Shown piece by piece: positions 13,601 to 21,929 of a stretch of DNA of 64,000 bases. Positions within the stretch are counted from its first letter, which is position 1, and each line of letters opens with the position of its first letter. The stretch is from Alviniconcha marisindica. Lineage: Eukaryota > Mollusca > Gastropoda > Provannidae. The stretch lies in NCBI GenBank assembly GCA_018857735.1, contig JABMCL010000106.1:606501-670500 (forward strand), in the 5' to 3' direction. A model generated the notes under the pieces. That model had not been told where the DNA came from and did no database searches. It worked only from the letters and a program-made list of their open reading frames with translations. Both the position numbers and the translations under genes were made by a program.

Positions 13601-16600
13601 AGCCCTACAAATGCCCTTCCTTCTTTGTGGCCAGGGTGAGATACACAGCTTTGTCAAACAGCCCTTCAAACGCCCTTCCTTCTTCGTGGCCAGGGTGAAA
13701 TACATAATTTTGTCAAACAGCCCTTCTTCGTGGCCAGGGTGAGATAGACAACCTTCTCAAAACCTGTTCAGTAATGATTTCTAAGCTTTTTCTGCTGCCA
13801 TGTCTATGTGTGTGTTTGCATGTGTACATTTTACCTCTATGTTGGTTTTATGTGTGTGTGTTAACTGAGCATTTGCTCCAACTCGCTGGCCACTTTGTTT
13901 TTCTCCTCATTTCCACACACTTTTCTTTAGGACATTAAAGCATAGTTGACATACATGATAATAATTGCATGCAAAATAAATGTGCATTGTTTTTTGCAAA
14001 TATATTTGATCGGTTTGCTTTTTCCGTGTGTGGTTTGTTTTGCTTTTTGTTTGTAAAAGCTTTGGTCTGTTGTCAGATCTTCCCATTGACAAAGATGTCA
14101 CAATTAACCATGCTGTGTTTTTCGGACATGCAGGTTGCGGTTGTTGGTGTCTGGAAGGTTAAAGGTGAACGTTGTGGTTGCAGGTGACGTGCTTGCTGCT
14201 GCTGATGTGCGTCACCCTCTTTGCTGCCAGTCTCCTGTCTCTTGTGGTGCCAGGTGAGACGGAGCTTGCTTCTTGTCTGGGGGATGGGGTGGGGGGTGGG
14301 TTGAGTGATTGGTAATGGCATTTTCCGCAGTGGGGTACCATGCATACACACACACAGAGTAAGGTCCCTGCTGATGAGAATACATAGCTGAATAAACTGT
14401 GCAGAATGTCCACTAGCTGAATAAATTGTGCAGCACGTCCACATTGACCACATATGGTCTGTTAGGGATTGGGGAGGGGTTGGGGGGGGGGGGGGGGTAG
14501 TGGTTGGTAATGGCATTTTCCACATTGGGGTACCGTGTATACACAGAGGTTAAGGTCCCTGTTGATGAGAATATATAGCTGAATTGCAGAGCTTAATGTC
14601 CACACAGACCACATATTGTCCATTAGGGATTGGGGGGGGGGGGGGGGGGGGCAGCAGGATGAGGTACCTATGAATAGTTTGTTCCAAGCTCTCCGATCTG
14701 CAAAGACCAAGGAGACCATGAGATCTTTGACATGCCACTGCAGTAAAATGTGAATGGAACAGATACCAAAATAAGATTCAGCACAGAAAGTTAAAATTCT
14801 CCCACCACTGCTGCCACAACTCAAACCCACGACCTTTCAATCACGAGTCTGGCGCTCTACCGCTCAGCTATCCCTGCTCCCAAAATTGGCCTGGTCATTT
14901 TGCTTCACTGTGGTGGTTGGCCATGTTTATCACTGACTGCGCTTCAGTATTTCTTGTGGTTAGGAGCATGTTTTCAGTGCTCAAGTTTACCAAGGATTTA
15001 AGGGTTTTCAAAGCCTTGGTTGTTGTTGTCGTTTCAGTGTTCATCGGTCGTCAGTTGATGTCTGTGTGGATGGGGGACTCTCGTATCCACGAGCTGTACA
15101 CAGCGGCCTGCGGTCTCTACATCTGCTGGCTGGTGCTGCGAATCTCCACCGTCCTCTACAACTGGATACCACAAGGAGGTGCTGTCATCGCCAACAAGCT
15201 GAAGGAGTGGGCCATGCTGGTAAGCCGGTTTTGGGTCTACCGTAGTCTGCCGTCATTTTCCTTCTGTTGCCCTTTTTTAAAGGGATCAGTGTACTTATGG
15301 TCGGTTTCATCATGGCTGTGCTCCTTATTGATTTTTTTAAAAATACTCCTGTTTGTAACTTGCCTGTGTAGTAATATGACTGAGTACAGTTTGCATAAAA
15401 GTCTAAACAGGCAGCCCAGCCCGTGATGTAGTGAGCAGGTATGTTGTTGACAAGTGGTGAGATTTTGTGTTGACAGGCTGTTATCCAGAAAACAGGCAGG
15501 TTGTAAACAGGTGGTCAGTGTTGTGTTTAAGGCAGTGATGTGGTAAGCAAGCAGGTTGTAAACAAGTGGTGAATTTTGTGTTTGCAAGTGTTGATACAGT
15601 AAGCAAGCAGGTTGTAAACAAGTGGTGAATTTTGTGTTTACAGGCAGTGATACAGTAAGCAAGCGGGCTGTAAACAAGTGGTGAATTTTTGTGTCCGGCA
15701 GGCCATCAAGTCCCTGTTTGTGGCCTTCATCCTGATTGGCGTGGTGCCGCTGCTGCTGGGCTTGCTCTTTGAGCTGGTGGTGGTGGTGCCGCTGCGGGTG
15801 CCGCTGGACCAGACGCCTGTCTTCTTCCCCTGGCAGGACTGGGCGCTGGGCGTGCTGCACACCAAGATCATCTGCGCCGTCACCATGATGGGGCCGCAGT
15901 GGTGGCTCAAGCGAGTCATGGAGCAGGTAAATGCTGTGGCGTGGTCCTCCTGTCTGTATCGTTACATCGTTCATGGGTCTGTGCTGTTACACAGTTTGCA
16001 GGTCAGTGTTGGTGCACAGTTCATAGGTCAGTGTTGTTACATCGTTCACAGATGCAGTTACATCGTTCATGGGACAGTGTTGTTACATCGTTCGTGGGTC
16101 TGTGCTGTTACATCGTTCATGGGTCAGTGTTGTTGCATCATTCATGGGTCAGTGCTGTTACGCCATTCATGGGTCAGTGTTGTTACATTGTTCATGGCTC
16201 AGTGTTGTTACATTGTTCATGGGTCAGTGCTGTTATATAGTTCATGGGTCAGTGTTCTTACACAGTTCACGGGTCAGTGTTAGTACACAGTTCATGGGTT
16301 GTTACATCATTCAGGGATACTGATACATCGCTCATGGGTCAGGGTTTGGACATAGTTCATGGGTCAGTGTTGTTACACAGTTCACAGGTCTGTGTTACAC
16401 AGTTCACAGGTCAGTGTTGTTACATAGTTCATGGGTCAGTGTTACACAGTTCATGGGTCAGTTCTTATAGAGTTCATGGGTCAGTGTAGTTACACAGTTC
16501 ACAGGTCAGTGTTGTATTGTTCACGGGTCAGTGTTGTATAGTTCACAGGTCAGCGGTGTTAACAGTTCACGGGTCAGTGTTGTTGCAAGTCAGTATCGTT

Positions 16601-18262
16601 ACATGACACACAGGTCTGTACTGATACATAGTACATAGGTCTGTATTGTTACATAGCATACAGGTCAGTGTTTGTGGCACAGTACACAGGTCCATACAGT
16701 TACATAGCACACAGGTCCATGCTGTTGAACAGTGACAGATGACAAGACTATTTGTGTGTGTGTGTGTGTGTGTTCAGGTGTACAGTGATAGATGTTTTGT
16801 TCAGATGTACTAGATTGGACGACAAGAGTTTGCTTTTGTTGAGGTGTACAGTGACAGACTACAAGAGTTTTGTTTTTGTTCAGGTGTACAATGACAGACT
16901 ACAAGTGTTTGTTTTTGTTCAGACTGCAAGGGTTTGTTTTTGTTCAGGTGTACAATGACAGACTACAAGATTTTTGTTCAGATGTACAAGGATGGAGAAC
17001 AAGAGTTATGTTTTTGTTCAGATGTACAAGGTTGGATGACAAGCGTTTTGTTTTTGTTCAGATGTACAAGGTTGAACTACAAGAGTTGTTTTTGTTCAAA
17101 TGTACAAGGTTGAACTACAAGAGCTTGTTTCTGTTCAGGTGTACAACGATGGACTACGCAACATGAACCTGCTGTACATCCTGCACAAGTTGGCCATCCC
17201 TGCGGTGTGTCTGCTGGGGATGGTGCTGGCCGTGCCCTACGCCATCGCACGCACCATCGTTCCTGTGCTCGGTCAGTGCTGCCCTCGGCCAGACAGGGTG
17301 TAGAGAGTCTTGTTGCCAGATGAGCACTGCTAGTTCCAGTCTTGTCTTGTTGCCAGACCAGCACTGCTAGTTCCAGTCTTGTCTTGCTGCCAGATGAATG
17401 CTGCTAGTTCCAGTCTTGTCTTGCTGCCAGATGAGCGCTGCTAGTTCCAGTCTTGTCTTGTTGCCAGACCAGCACTGCTAGTTCCAGTCTTGTCTTGTTG
17501 CCAGACCAGCACTGCTAGTTCCAGTCTTGTCTTGTTGCCAGACCAGCACTGCTAGTTCCAGTCTTGTCTTGTTGCCAGACCAGCACTGCTAGTTCCAGTC
17601 TTGTCTTGTTGCCAGATGAGCGCTGCTAGTTCCAGTCTTGTCTTGCTGCCGGATGAGCACTGCTAGTTCCAGTCTTGTCTTGTTGCCAGATGAGCGCTGC
17701 TAGTTCCAGTCTTGCCGCCAGATGAGCGCTGCTAGTTCCAGTCTTGTCTTGCTGCCAGATGAGCACTGCTAGTTCCAGTCTTGTCCAAGATATCGCCATA
17801 GTAACCATCACCTGGTGGGGGCTAGCAAGAGGAGTATGTGTGACATTCACCAAGGCCCTTCATGGTGACAAATGAATAGGAAGAAGGAACAACAAAACAG
17901 TAGATAAAGAAGCTGGATTTGGGCGATAAAACTGTGTGTTGCCCGCAACAACTATGAAATTACTTGGGTTATTATGAAGATTGCCTGTAAGTGTCAGGAT
18001 GATGCAAGCTGTGGACTTGGGTATCATTTCAGCAGTGGCTTCAGTGATGAAACTGCACTGTACCTATCTCTTCAGAGATAACTCAGCGTTAATATGATAA
18101 CGGAAATTTGTAAAGCGCCTGCTCTGCGGCTCAAAGCACTGAACAAGCATAGACACACATAATGTACATTGAGATGGAAAAAGTTATCAGCAATTTAAAA
18201 AAATGTTAAAAGCTAACACATAATCTAGACAAGGGTTCAAGCATAGCTATGCAAAAGATACA

Positions 18263-18317
<55 letters not shown>

Positions 18318-20290
18318 TACAGACTGATAGGGGTGAAGGACAAGTTTAGCCAAACAAGCATCACTGAGCACAGTATGTCAGTGGTTCTTTTGATTTGTTT
18401 CATGCCTGTCTGACATGTATTCCTGTATTCCTGGCTATGTGGGCAGCGAAAAACCAATTATCTATATCTGTCTTTGCCTGTTAGCTTGCTTGAAATCCCT
18501 CTAGAATTGTAGTTGGACAATTTCTTTTGTGGCAAAATTATTTAATTTCTAGGTAATGATTGCTAGCAGTAGCAGTAACTTCAAAATGTCAAGCGGGGCC
18601 ATTAAAAGCTAGTTTTAGGCTTGAATCCCAGCAGTGATGGTTATGATGAACTTTTATTCCAAGTCTCCAGGGCTTTTGCTGCCGTTTTAAGCTGTGTATA
18701 TTTAGCTTTGTATAGTCAGAATGCTTGTGTGTGCTGGTGCCTGTGTGCGTGTGTGCATGCATGCGTGCGTGTGTGTGTGTGTGCGCATGCGTGTGTGTGT
18801 GCGCTTAGAATAGTCTCTAGGGACAAGATTGTGCGCTTTAAAAAATACTTTATTTATTATTATTATTTATTTATATTTACGCATGCTTTTACTTCACACA
18901 TTTCTTGCACCTATGACGCAGTTGTTGCTGTGTGTTTTGTGTAAGGCAGTGCAGGTCGGTCAGCACTGATGTCAGCACTGCCTTCTGGCAAGTGTTGTCT
19001 TCTGCTGCAGTGATGCTCTTGCTATCCTAAATGTTGCAAGGTGATCGGTGTGTGGGTGTCACTTCACTTGTTGGGATTTGTGTTGCAGGATTTGGCTTGG
19101 AAGCTCAGAACTTTGTGCTGCGGCGGATCTACCCCTTCGTCGTGGCCGTCAACTTTGTCATCGCCATGTTGAGTTTTCAGATCAGACAGTTCCGTCGTCT
19201 CTACAACCATATCAAAGATGACAAGTAAGCCATAATAGTCATAAGAAGGCGGGGTTTATGCCCTTTCATGACATGGGGGGGGGGGCGGGGGGGGGGAACG
19301 TGGGTCGAGAGGATGGGAGGGGCTGAGAGGAAGAGGTAAAGGGTGGAGGGGAAGGGGAGAGGAAGGGGGGGAGGGGGGCAAGATGAAGGTGAAAAAGGGT
19401 GGGTGGGAAAGGGAGTGGAGGGCAGAGGAAGGGGGGAGGGGCAGGGGCTGAGAGGGAAAGGGGGGGTGCGAGATGAAGGTGTGTGTGGGGGGGGGGGGGT
19501 GAAAGGAAGGGGGGATGGGGGGCCGAGGATGGGAAAGGGGGTGGGGAGAGAAAGGGGAAGGGGGGAGGGGGGGGCAGAGGAATGGGAAAAGGGGGTGGGG
19601 AGGGGGAGGGGGGGCAAGAGGAAGGGGGAAGGGGGGGTGAGAGGAAGGGTGAAGGGTGGGGGGGCTGAAAGGGAGGGGGGTTGGGGGGGGGGGGGCAAGA
19701 TGAAGGTGAAAAAGGGGGGGGAGGGAAGGGGGCTGGGGGGGGGGGGGGGGGGCAAGAGGAAGGGGGATGAGAGAAGGGTGGTGGTGAGAGGGGAGTGGAA
19801 GGGGGAATATGGATGTATTGCAAAGTTGTTCCCTTTTTCCACTGCAGCCTGTCAAACATATAAAATGTGCACACTTTTCACCAGTCATCATGGCTTTGCT
19901 GGATCAGTCTCCCCAATCTCTGTTGGTCCCAGTCACTTTGTCTTCTTTCTTTCGCTGCATCTCTGCCCAGACTTCTGCCAAACTGCTTCATGGGGAACAA
20001 ATGAGTGACAGGCAGTTTGGAATGACAGAAAATGTCGTTGATGCCTTTTGTGTTCAGACACGTTGAAGCGCCGCTCTTCTGCAGACAACTGAGCGTTCAA
20101 AATACCATCCTTCCAAACAAAAAGTCCAGTGGTCGCCGCCCTTTTTCTTACCAGACTCCAGTTATCTGGAACCAGCTCCCTGTTTTTGTCCGTCATTCTA
20201 CCTCTATCCATTCTTTTAAAACTTCCTTGGAAACCTTTCTCGTTTTACAGACATTTTTTTTCTGTCCCGTTGCTCTGATATATGACTGTA

Positions 20291-20325
<35 letters not shown>

Positions 20326-20616
20326 TGCATGCATGTATTTGTGTTGTGTGCGTTGAATTTTTAAAATGTGTACATTTAAAGAATGTGTAAGCGCTTAGGG
20401 CCTGTGCGCGTAATGCATTCCAAGCATCAGTTATTATTATTCAGCAACACAGATGGGTCAGCAGACAGACAAGTTCAACGGCTGTGTATCTGTATCCTCA
20501 TCTCCATCCTCCTGATTTCTTCTGACCAAATTCTCCTCTTGCGCAGGTATTTGGTCGGGCAGCGGCTGGTCAACTACATGCCGGTGACCCGCATGCCTGA
20601 AGAACCCACGTCCTGA
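534..20616 (+). CDS. MARCHF6: MARCHF6 (TEB4/Doa10-type) ER E3 ubiquitin ligase, 3' part, 21 exons
   Basis: Exons: 534-677, 1834-1906, 2665-2818, 3932-4136, 4704-4765, 5467-5499, 5936-5987, 6958-7016, 7448-7557, 7735-7849, 8466-8669, 10985-11035, 11379-11479, 12260-12443, 12846-13034, 14184-14253, 15038-15219, 15702-15926, 17139-17271, 19089-19224, 20547-20616. All have AG/GT borders and matching phases. They join to 849 residues plus stop, colinear with human MARCHF6 from the YSPDMP segment (about residue 62 of 910) to the C-terminus. The family is a polytopic ER/inner-nuclear-membrane ligase in ER-associated degradation, including Ac/N-degron clients and squalene epoxidase. The N-terminal RING-CH finger that binds the E2 is encoded left of the window. 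Visible marks are [28 protein letters not shown] and [11 protein letters not shown], many hydrophobic membrane segments, and the terminal [10 protein letters not shown]. The protein tail after LVNY is short and unlike the Ser/Pro-rich human tail. Boundaries come from homology and splice consensus, not from cDNA. Confidence 0.95.
678..1833 (+). repeat. Intron array: 36-nt repeats plus copies of the preceding exon end
   Basis: Between 696 and 1470 a unit of about 36 nt (tgtctgtttctgtatgtgtg + tctgtgtctcag + cctcc) repeats about 20 times, each copy ending in an acceptor-like ctcag. Interleaved are copies of the last bases of exon 534-677 with its donor. The clearest is 836-893; decayed ones lie near 962-1000, 1468-1540 and 1605-1830. 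Frames stay open across much of this region because of the repeat period, not because it is coding. Confidence 0.85.
836..897 (+). other. Intronic copy of MARCHF6 exon end with intact GTAAGT donor
   Basis: This block repeats ggtggccttcgc.tggctggg, ggtggtacc and actgcatgtaagtctg from the end of exon 534-677, with about five substitutions in some 58 bases. The donor hexamer GTAAGT is unchanged, so it is a competing 5' splice site 215 bp downstream of the real one. Whether it is used is not visible here. Confidence 0.8.
2095..2545 (+). repeat. GTGGGTGGGTGCATGTCT-type minisatellite
   Basis: About 450 bp of irregular units rich in gtgggtgggtgcatgtctgt and gtgtatgtggg lie in the intron before exon 2665. 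I see no match to the flanking exon ends. Long ORFs on both strands here (GWVHVCG..., THIHRHAPT...) are products of the repeat. Confidence 0.85.
2880..3170. repeat. Dispersed repeat (also at about 53815-54250)
   Basis: The stretch with ccttaaccagtaatttctgg, gggaaagggagcagggtg, tatagatgt and ctagtgcaatca recurs in the same order at 53820-54220 in a PARP2 intron, with many substitutions. Two diverged copies in two genes mark an interspersed element of unknown class. Confidence 0.6.
3465..3931 (+). repeat. Five pseudo-exon starts upstream of MARCHF6 exon 3932-4136
   Basis: Copies begin near 3470, 3580, 3670, 3742 and 3839, each about 80-100 nt apart. Each has a g(a/g)cag-type acceptor followed by sequence resembling aatttgttagatggcggtgc and catgaacaacttg, the start of the real exon at 3932. 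Up to about 50 exon bases are reproduced, with 70-90 percent identity by eye. The spacer carries ...aagtgtttacagaatgacgg. Confidence 0.85.
3932..4136 (+). CDS. MARCHF6: MARCHF6 acidic loop exon
   Basis: The exon opens with [14 protein letters not shown] and continues into an Ala/Asn/Asp/Glu-rich segment ([20 protein letters not shown]). It matches in position and composition the low-complexity acidic loop of vertebrate MARCHF6. It is the least conserved part of the gene here. The exact start is set by the acceptor ctctgttccag and by phase 0 from exon 2665-2818. Five degenerate copies of the acceptor and exon start precede it (see 3465-3931). Confidence 0.85.
4311..4511. mobile_element. Foldback/MITE-like inverted repeat
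   Basis: The left arm (about 4311-4383, containing ggagtcgcctacggtaactc and tcacctggcatgcg) is the reverse complement of the right arm (about 4440-4511, containing cgcatgccaggtgagagctg and taggcgactccag). The arms are about 70 bp at roughly 80 percent identity around a spacer of about 55 bp. No transposase is present. It resembles a non-autonomous DNA element or a foldback structure; target-site duplications were not clear. Confidence 0.7.
4875..5010. repeat. Dispersed/duplicated 130-bp repeat, copy 1 (copy 2 at 5578-5710)
   Basis: The segment with tcaaattcgg.ccatgggtaaatg, cagacaaagtctgatgta, gtgtgaacatgttatttata and actgcatggtcagaa recurs at 5578-5710. A third, shorter remnant is near 6120-6215. 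All lie in introns of MARCHF6. Class unknown. Confidence 0.65.
5195..5425 (+). repeat. GT-rich microsatellite
   Basis: Impure (GT)n with interspersed gtgtgcctgtg and tctcttggtgtg units lies in the intron before the 33-nt microexon. Other short GT/CA runs occur at about 3259-3280, 6490-6521, 6698-6735, 16754-16773, 18267-18315 and 20296-20322. Confidence 0.85.
5467..5499 (+). CDS. MARCHF6: MARCHF6 33-nt microexon
   Basis: Eleven codons ([11 protein letters not shown]) lie between cttttcag and gtgagt, matching human [16 protein letters not shown]. Phase 0 on both sides joins ...LTWER to EHVFWVV.... The exon is too short to be found as an ORF but is secured by the exact family match. Confidence 0.92.
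6190..6655 (+). repeat. Tandem ~60-bp repeats
   Basis: The unit containing tatatcggttgtagtctttc and gacaaacatgtcaaac recurs about five times between 6200 and 6460. A decayed copy lies near 6612-6660. I see no relation to the flanking exon ends. The remainder of this 970-bp intron is AT-rich with one GT run. Confidence 0.75.
7850..8465. other. MARCHF6 intron with a SINE-tail-like fragment
   Basis: There is no exon between 7850 and 8465. Around 8265-8335 the string ataataataataatacataac precedes ggctcaaagcacttcacaat. This resembles the 'cgc...ctcaaagcgcttta' 3' ends of animal SINE/LINE elements; similar fragments lie at about 18090-18160 and 45295-45365. Confidence 0.4.
8466..8669 (+). CDS. 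MARCHF6: MARCHF6 conserved membrane exon ending [11 protein letters not shown]
   Basis: It encodes the [11 protein letters not shown] segment, the membrane stretch [20 protein letters not shown], and [23 protein letters not shown], almost identical to human. The donor is GAG|GTACGG. The last 30 exon bases and this donor are the seed of the roughly 30-copy array that fills the following 2.3-kb intron. Confidence 0.94.
8670..10895 (+). repeat. About 30 tandem copies of the exon 8466-8669 end plus its 5' splice site
   Basis: The whole intron is an array of about 65-75 nt units. Each unit contains ctcaacgaccctgacttcaa, ccccatacaggaggtacgg, a (gtt)n run, then ctggcattccccac. The seed is the real junction, where the exon ends CTCAACGACCCCGACTTCAA + CCCCATACAGGAG|GTACGG. 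Donor-like ggtac is kept in most copies (for example 8812, 8882, 9994, 10125, 10482, 10709). Translation in the exon frame repeats [12 protein letters not shown], an echo of the real protein and not a gene. Confidence 0.92.
10600..10673 (+). repeat. (GTT)n microsatellite inside the exon-end array
   Basis: About 24 uninterrupted gtt triplets lie inside the 8670-10895 array. This is an expansion of the short (gtt)3-6 run present in each array unit. It encodes poly-Val or poly-Asn/Thr/Gln in spurious ORFs. Confidence 0.9.
11079..11101 (+). repeat. Poly-G run
   Basis: About 18-20 consecutive G occur in the short intron between exons ending 11035 and starting 11379. Other long G/C runs are near 14478-14496, 14633-14651, 33480-33502, 33656-33680, 46970-46992, 47139-47162 and 57978-57994. 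Such lengths are assembly-error prone. Confidence 0.85.
12060..12250 (+). repeat. Three tandem ~60-bp units before exon 12260
   Basis: The unit with attctgatttggaaa, gggaggggttctggct and tctgtcactaagaccatg occurs three times and ends 20 bp before the acceptor aaatttcag. The unit does not contain the acceptor itself. Confidence 0.75.
13035..13750 (+). repeat. About 12 tandem copies of the exon 12846-13034 end plus its 5' splice site
   Basis: The real exon ends TACAAACGCCCTTCCTTC + TTCGTGGCCCGG|GTGAGA. The intron then repeats ccctacaaacgcccttcct + tctttgtggccagggtgaga + tacatagcc at a period of about 60 nt to 13750. Every intronic copy with this part reads GGCCAGG where the exon reads GGCCCGG, so the copies share a descent separate from the present exon. 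The frames stay open and echo [12 protein letters not shown]. Confidence 0.92.
14275..14665 (+). repeat. ~190-bp tandem repeat, two and a half copies
   Basis: Units start near 14281, 14474 and 14628. They contain gtgattggtaatggcatttt, ccgcagtggggtacc, taaggtccctg.tgatgaga and ttagggattgggg. Each begins in a G-run. The copies are similar but interrupted by homopolymer length changes. Confidence 0.7.
14690..14885 (-). mobile_element. tRNA-derived SINE, 5' part
   Basis: On the - strand the sequence from about 14885 reads like a tRNA: box A-like tagctgagcggtagagcg, box B-like gggtttgagt. It is followed by a body with ttctgtgctgaatcttattt. It matches the SINEs at 34945-35397 and 25940-26396 but is truncated and altered at the 3' end. 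Confidence 0.7.
15415..15701 (+). repeat. Tandem copies of the 3' splice-site region of exon 15702-15926
   Basis: About four units of 50-65 nt share gtaagcaagcaggttgtaaa, caagtggtgaattttgtgt and a terminal (a/c)ag. The last unit ends in the real acceptor gtgtccggcag|GCC. Copies near 15475, 15530 and 15640 have acaggc at the same place. Little exon sequence is included (1-3 bases), so the exon origin is less certain than in other arrays. Confidence 0.6.
15702..15926 (+). CDS. MARCHF6: MARCHF6 exon with [22 protein letters not shown] core
   Basis: This 75-codon exon has a long hydrophobic run ([20 protein letters not shown]...) followed by [20 protein letters not shown] and [13 protein letters not shown]. 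It is the most family-diagnostic stretch of the gene. The acceptor is gtgtccggcag. The upstream intron carries about four tandem copies of the region that includes this acceptor. Confidence 0.95.
15955..16735 (+). repeat. 28-nt minisatellite (gttacatcgttcatgggtca)
   Basis: Roughly 27 units of gttcatgggtcagtgttgtt acatc run from 15955 and decay toward 16735. The core ttcatgggtcagtgttgt bears a loose likeness to the preceding junction gtcatggagcag|gtaaatgctgt (exon end 15926). I do not count this as shown. Confidence 0.85.
16770..17138 (+). repeat. About 10 pseudo-acceptors with copies of the start of exon 17139-17271
   Basis: The real junction is ttgtttctgttcag|GTGTACAACGATGGACTACG. Upstream, units of about 38-42 nt repeat gttttgtttttgttcag + gtgtacaatgacagactaca + aga. 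Each carries a pyrimidine tract, AG and about 20 exon-like bases. Copies lie near 16776, 16800, 16840, 16880, 16918, 16945, 16977, 17018, 17060 and 17098. Confidence 0.9.
17290..17790 (+). repeat. 37-nt minisatellite (ttgttgccagaccagcactgctag)
   Basis: About 13 units of tcttgtcttgttgccaga + ccagcactgctagttccag, very homogeneous, begin 20 bp after the donor at 17272. Each unit ends in ttccag, an acceptor-like string. I see no convincing match to the exon end. Confidence 0.88.
17791..19088. other. MARCHF6 intron, unique sequence with CA and GT microsatellites
   Basis: No exon was found before 19089. A (CA)n run of about 24 repeats lies at 18267-18315 and a GT/GC-rich run at 18725-18805. A SINE/LINE-tail-like fragment (gtaaagcgcctgctctgcgg + ctcaaagcac) lies at 18105-18150. 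Confidence 0.6.
19268..19808 (+). repeat. 540-bp polypurine (G/A) tract
   Basis: Nearly pure purine on the + strand, mostly G-runs of 3-14 separated by A/AAG/TGA, within the intron 19225-20546. The - strand ORFs of 200 or more Pro/Leu/Ser-rich codons here are artefacts. The tract has many potential G-quadruplex and triplex-forming runs. Confidence 0.92.
20030..20420 (+). mobile_element. Non-LTR retrotransposon 3' fragment (end of reverse transcriptase ORF)
   Basis: The + strand reads [20 protein letters not shown], then [17 protein letters not shown]. This matches the conserved C-terminal motif of LINE ORF2 proteins (..FSY.AP.lWN.LP..iR...s...FK..Lk..Lf). It is followed by a GT run and a 3' tail with gcgcttagggcctgtgcgcg and tattattatt. 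Only the last 80 or so codons remain. It lies in the last MARCHF6 intron. Confidence 0.75.
20547..20616 (+). CDS. MARCHF6: MARCHF6 terminal exon with conserved C-terminal element
   Basis: It completes the split Lys codon and encodes [10 protein letters not shown], then a short divergent tail ([12 protein letters not shown]) and TGA at 20614-20616. The LVNY asparagine aligns with human N890. That residue lies in the C-terminal element reported as needed for yeast Doa10 and human MARCHF6 ligase function. The tail is about seven residues shorter than in human. Confidence 0.94.
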
Positions 20617-20789
20617 TTGGCCCCCGGAATTCAGACAGTGTGTGTGAACGCGTACGACTGGCTGCATGGAAATGATTTTAAACTATTTAAGGAATAGTGC
20701 GATTGAATGTGATTGGGACTCGTGAATAACGATTAGTGAGGGTGCTTTTAGCAATTTTCAATCTAAAAGAAGTATGAGATCATTGGTGA

Positions 20790-20795
20790 AATAAA
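20790..20795 (+). terminator. Possible MARCHF6 poly(A) signal
   Basis: AATAAA lies 174 bp after the MARCHF6 stop, in the context gtgaaataaaaatat. It would give a very short 3' UTR. A second, better placed candidate with a GT-rich downstream stretch is at 27850. cDNA would decide. Confidence 0.4.
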
Positions 20796-21254
20796 AATAT
20801 AAAAAAGCCACCGTGGTCATCAAAGACATTGTGTGAAAGAAGAAGAAAATAATTGCAAAAAAAAATAGAAAGGGGGGTGAGGTTGGGGGGTGCTTACAGG
20901 CAAAAATGAGCTAACAGAGAATTTTGCCTCGTCTCTTCTGCCGCTTTTTTTTTCTGTCATTTTTTTGTTTGTCCTCCATTTTGTTTATAAAAATTGTTGT
21001 TGTTTTTTTGTTTTGTTTTTCCCTCCCAGCAGGGAGGGGTGGGGACATGTTCTGTGTGGGGGAAAAAAATCATTCATGTCATGGTGCATAACACTTGGTG
21101 CAGTCATATATATACATAAGCCATCCTGAAGCTGTTACTTTGTGGACGTTTGTTCACTAAGTGTTGGAATGTTTTCTGTGTGGATCATTTTCATTGTCGA
21201 TAATGTACAAACACCTCAGTGTGATTTTTGTGTCTGTTCACTGGTCTGTTGTTT

Positions 21255-21440
21255 TATGTTTGCTTAAAGGGGAATCGAAGTGAAAAATCACAGTCTGTTG
21301 TGTTATGTGTCCTTAAAGGGGAATCAAACTGAAAAAACACAGTCTGTTGTTTTATGTTTGCTTAAAGGGGAGTTGAAGCGAAAAAGCACCGTCTGTTGTT
21401 TTATGTGTCCTTAAAGGAGAATTGAAGCAAAGAAGCACAA
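21255..21440 (+). repeat. ~52-bp tandem repeats in MARCHF6 3' flank
   Basis: Four copies of cttaaaggggaatcgaagtg + aaaaa.cacagtctgttgtt + ttatgtttg lie between 21262 and 21435. The region 20617-21250 otherwise holds no gene I can see. Confidence 0.8.
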
Positions 21441-21929
21441 TAGACCCTATTCACAGGAACGGAAGAGGAAATAGACTGCAACAGTTGTTGTTTTACTCGG
21501 TTTCTGGACCGGTTCAAAATCAGCATTTGAAACTGGCAAAAACATGACCATGAGTGCTGCCATTTTGTGCCCAGCAGTAGTCTCAATCACTGATGTCATA
21601 AACAAGGCCAAAATGTGTGGCAGTTAGTACCAGAGGCCAGAAGGTTCTGCTCCACCATTGATAAAAGAGTGAAGCGCCGTTGCAGCACCCTGAGAAACTC
21701 AGGTCCCAAGAAGAACAGCACTTCATTTTGTATAAATATTCATAGATCTACCCAGTGGCACCTGCAGATGGAAATATTGGCACATTTTCTCTCCCGTTTT
21801 TAGGTTTGCTTGCTTCAGTTCCCTTTTAAGCGCTGTGTGTGTGTGTGTGTGATGAAGTTATTAGCATGAGTGAGCTCATTTTTCATGCAGATGTGTGGAA
21901 GGGAAACCTGATCTCTGGTTGGGGCTTTA

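Noticed and set aside
19201..19891. Proline-rich 200-codon ORFs on - and Gly/Arg-rich ORFs on +
   Set aside because: Translation of a polypurine tract inside a MARCHF6 intron; no splice or homology support.
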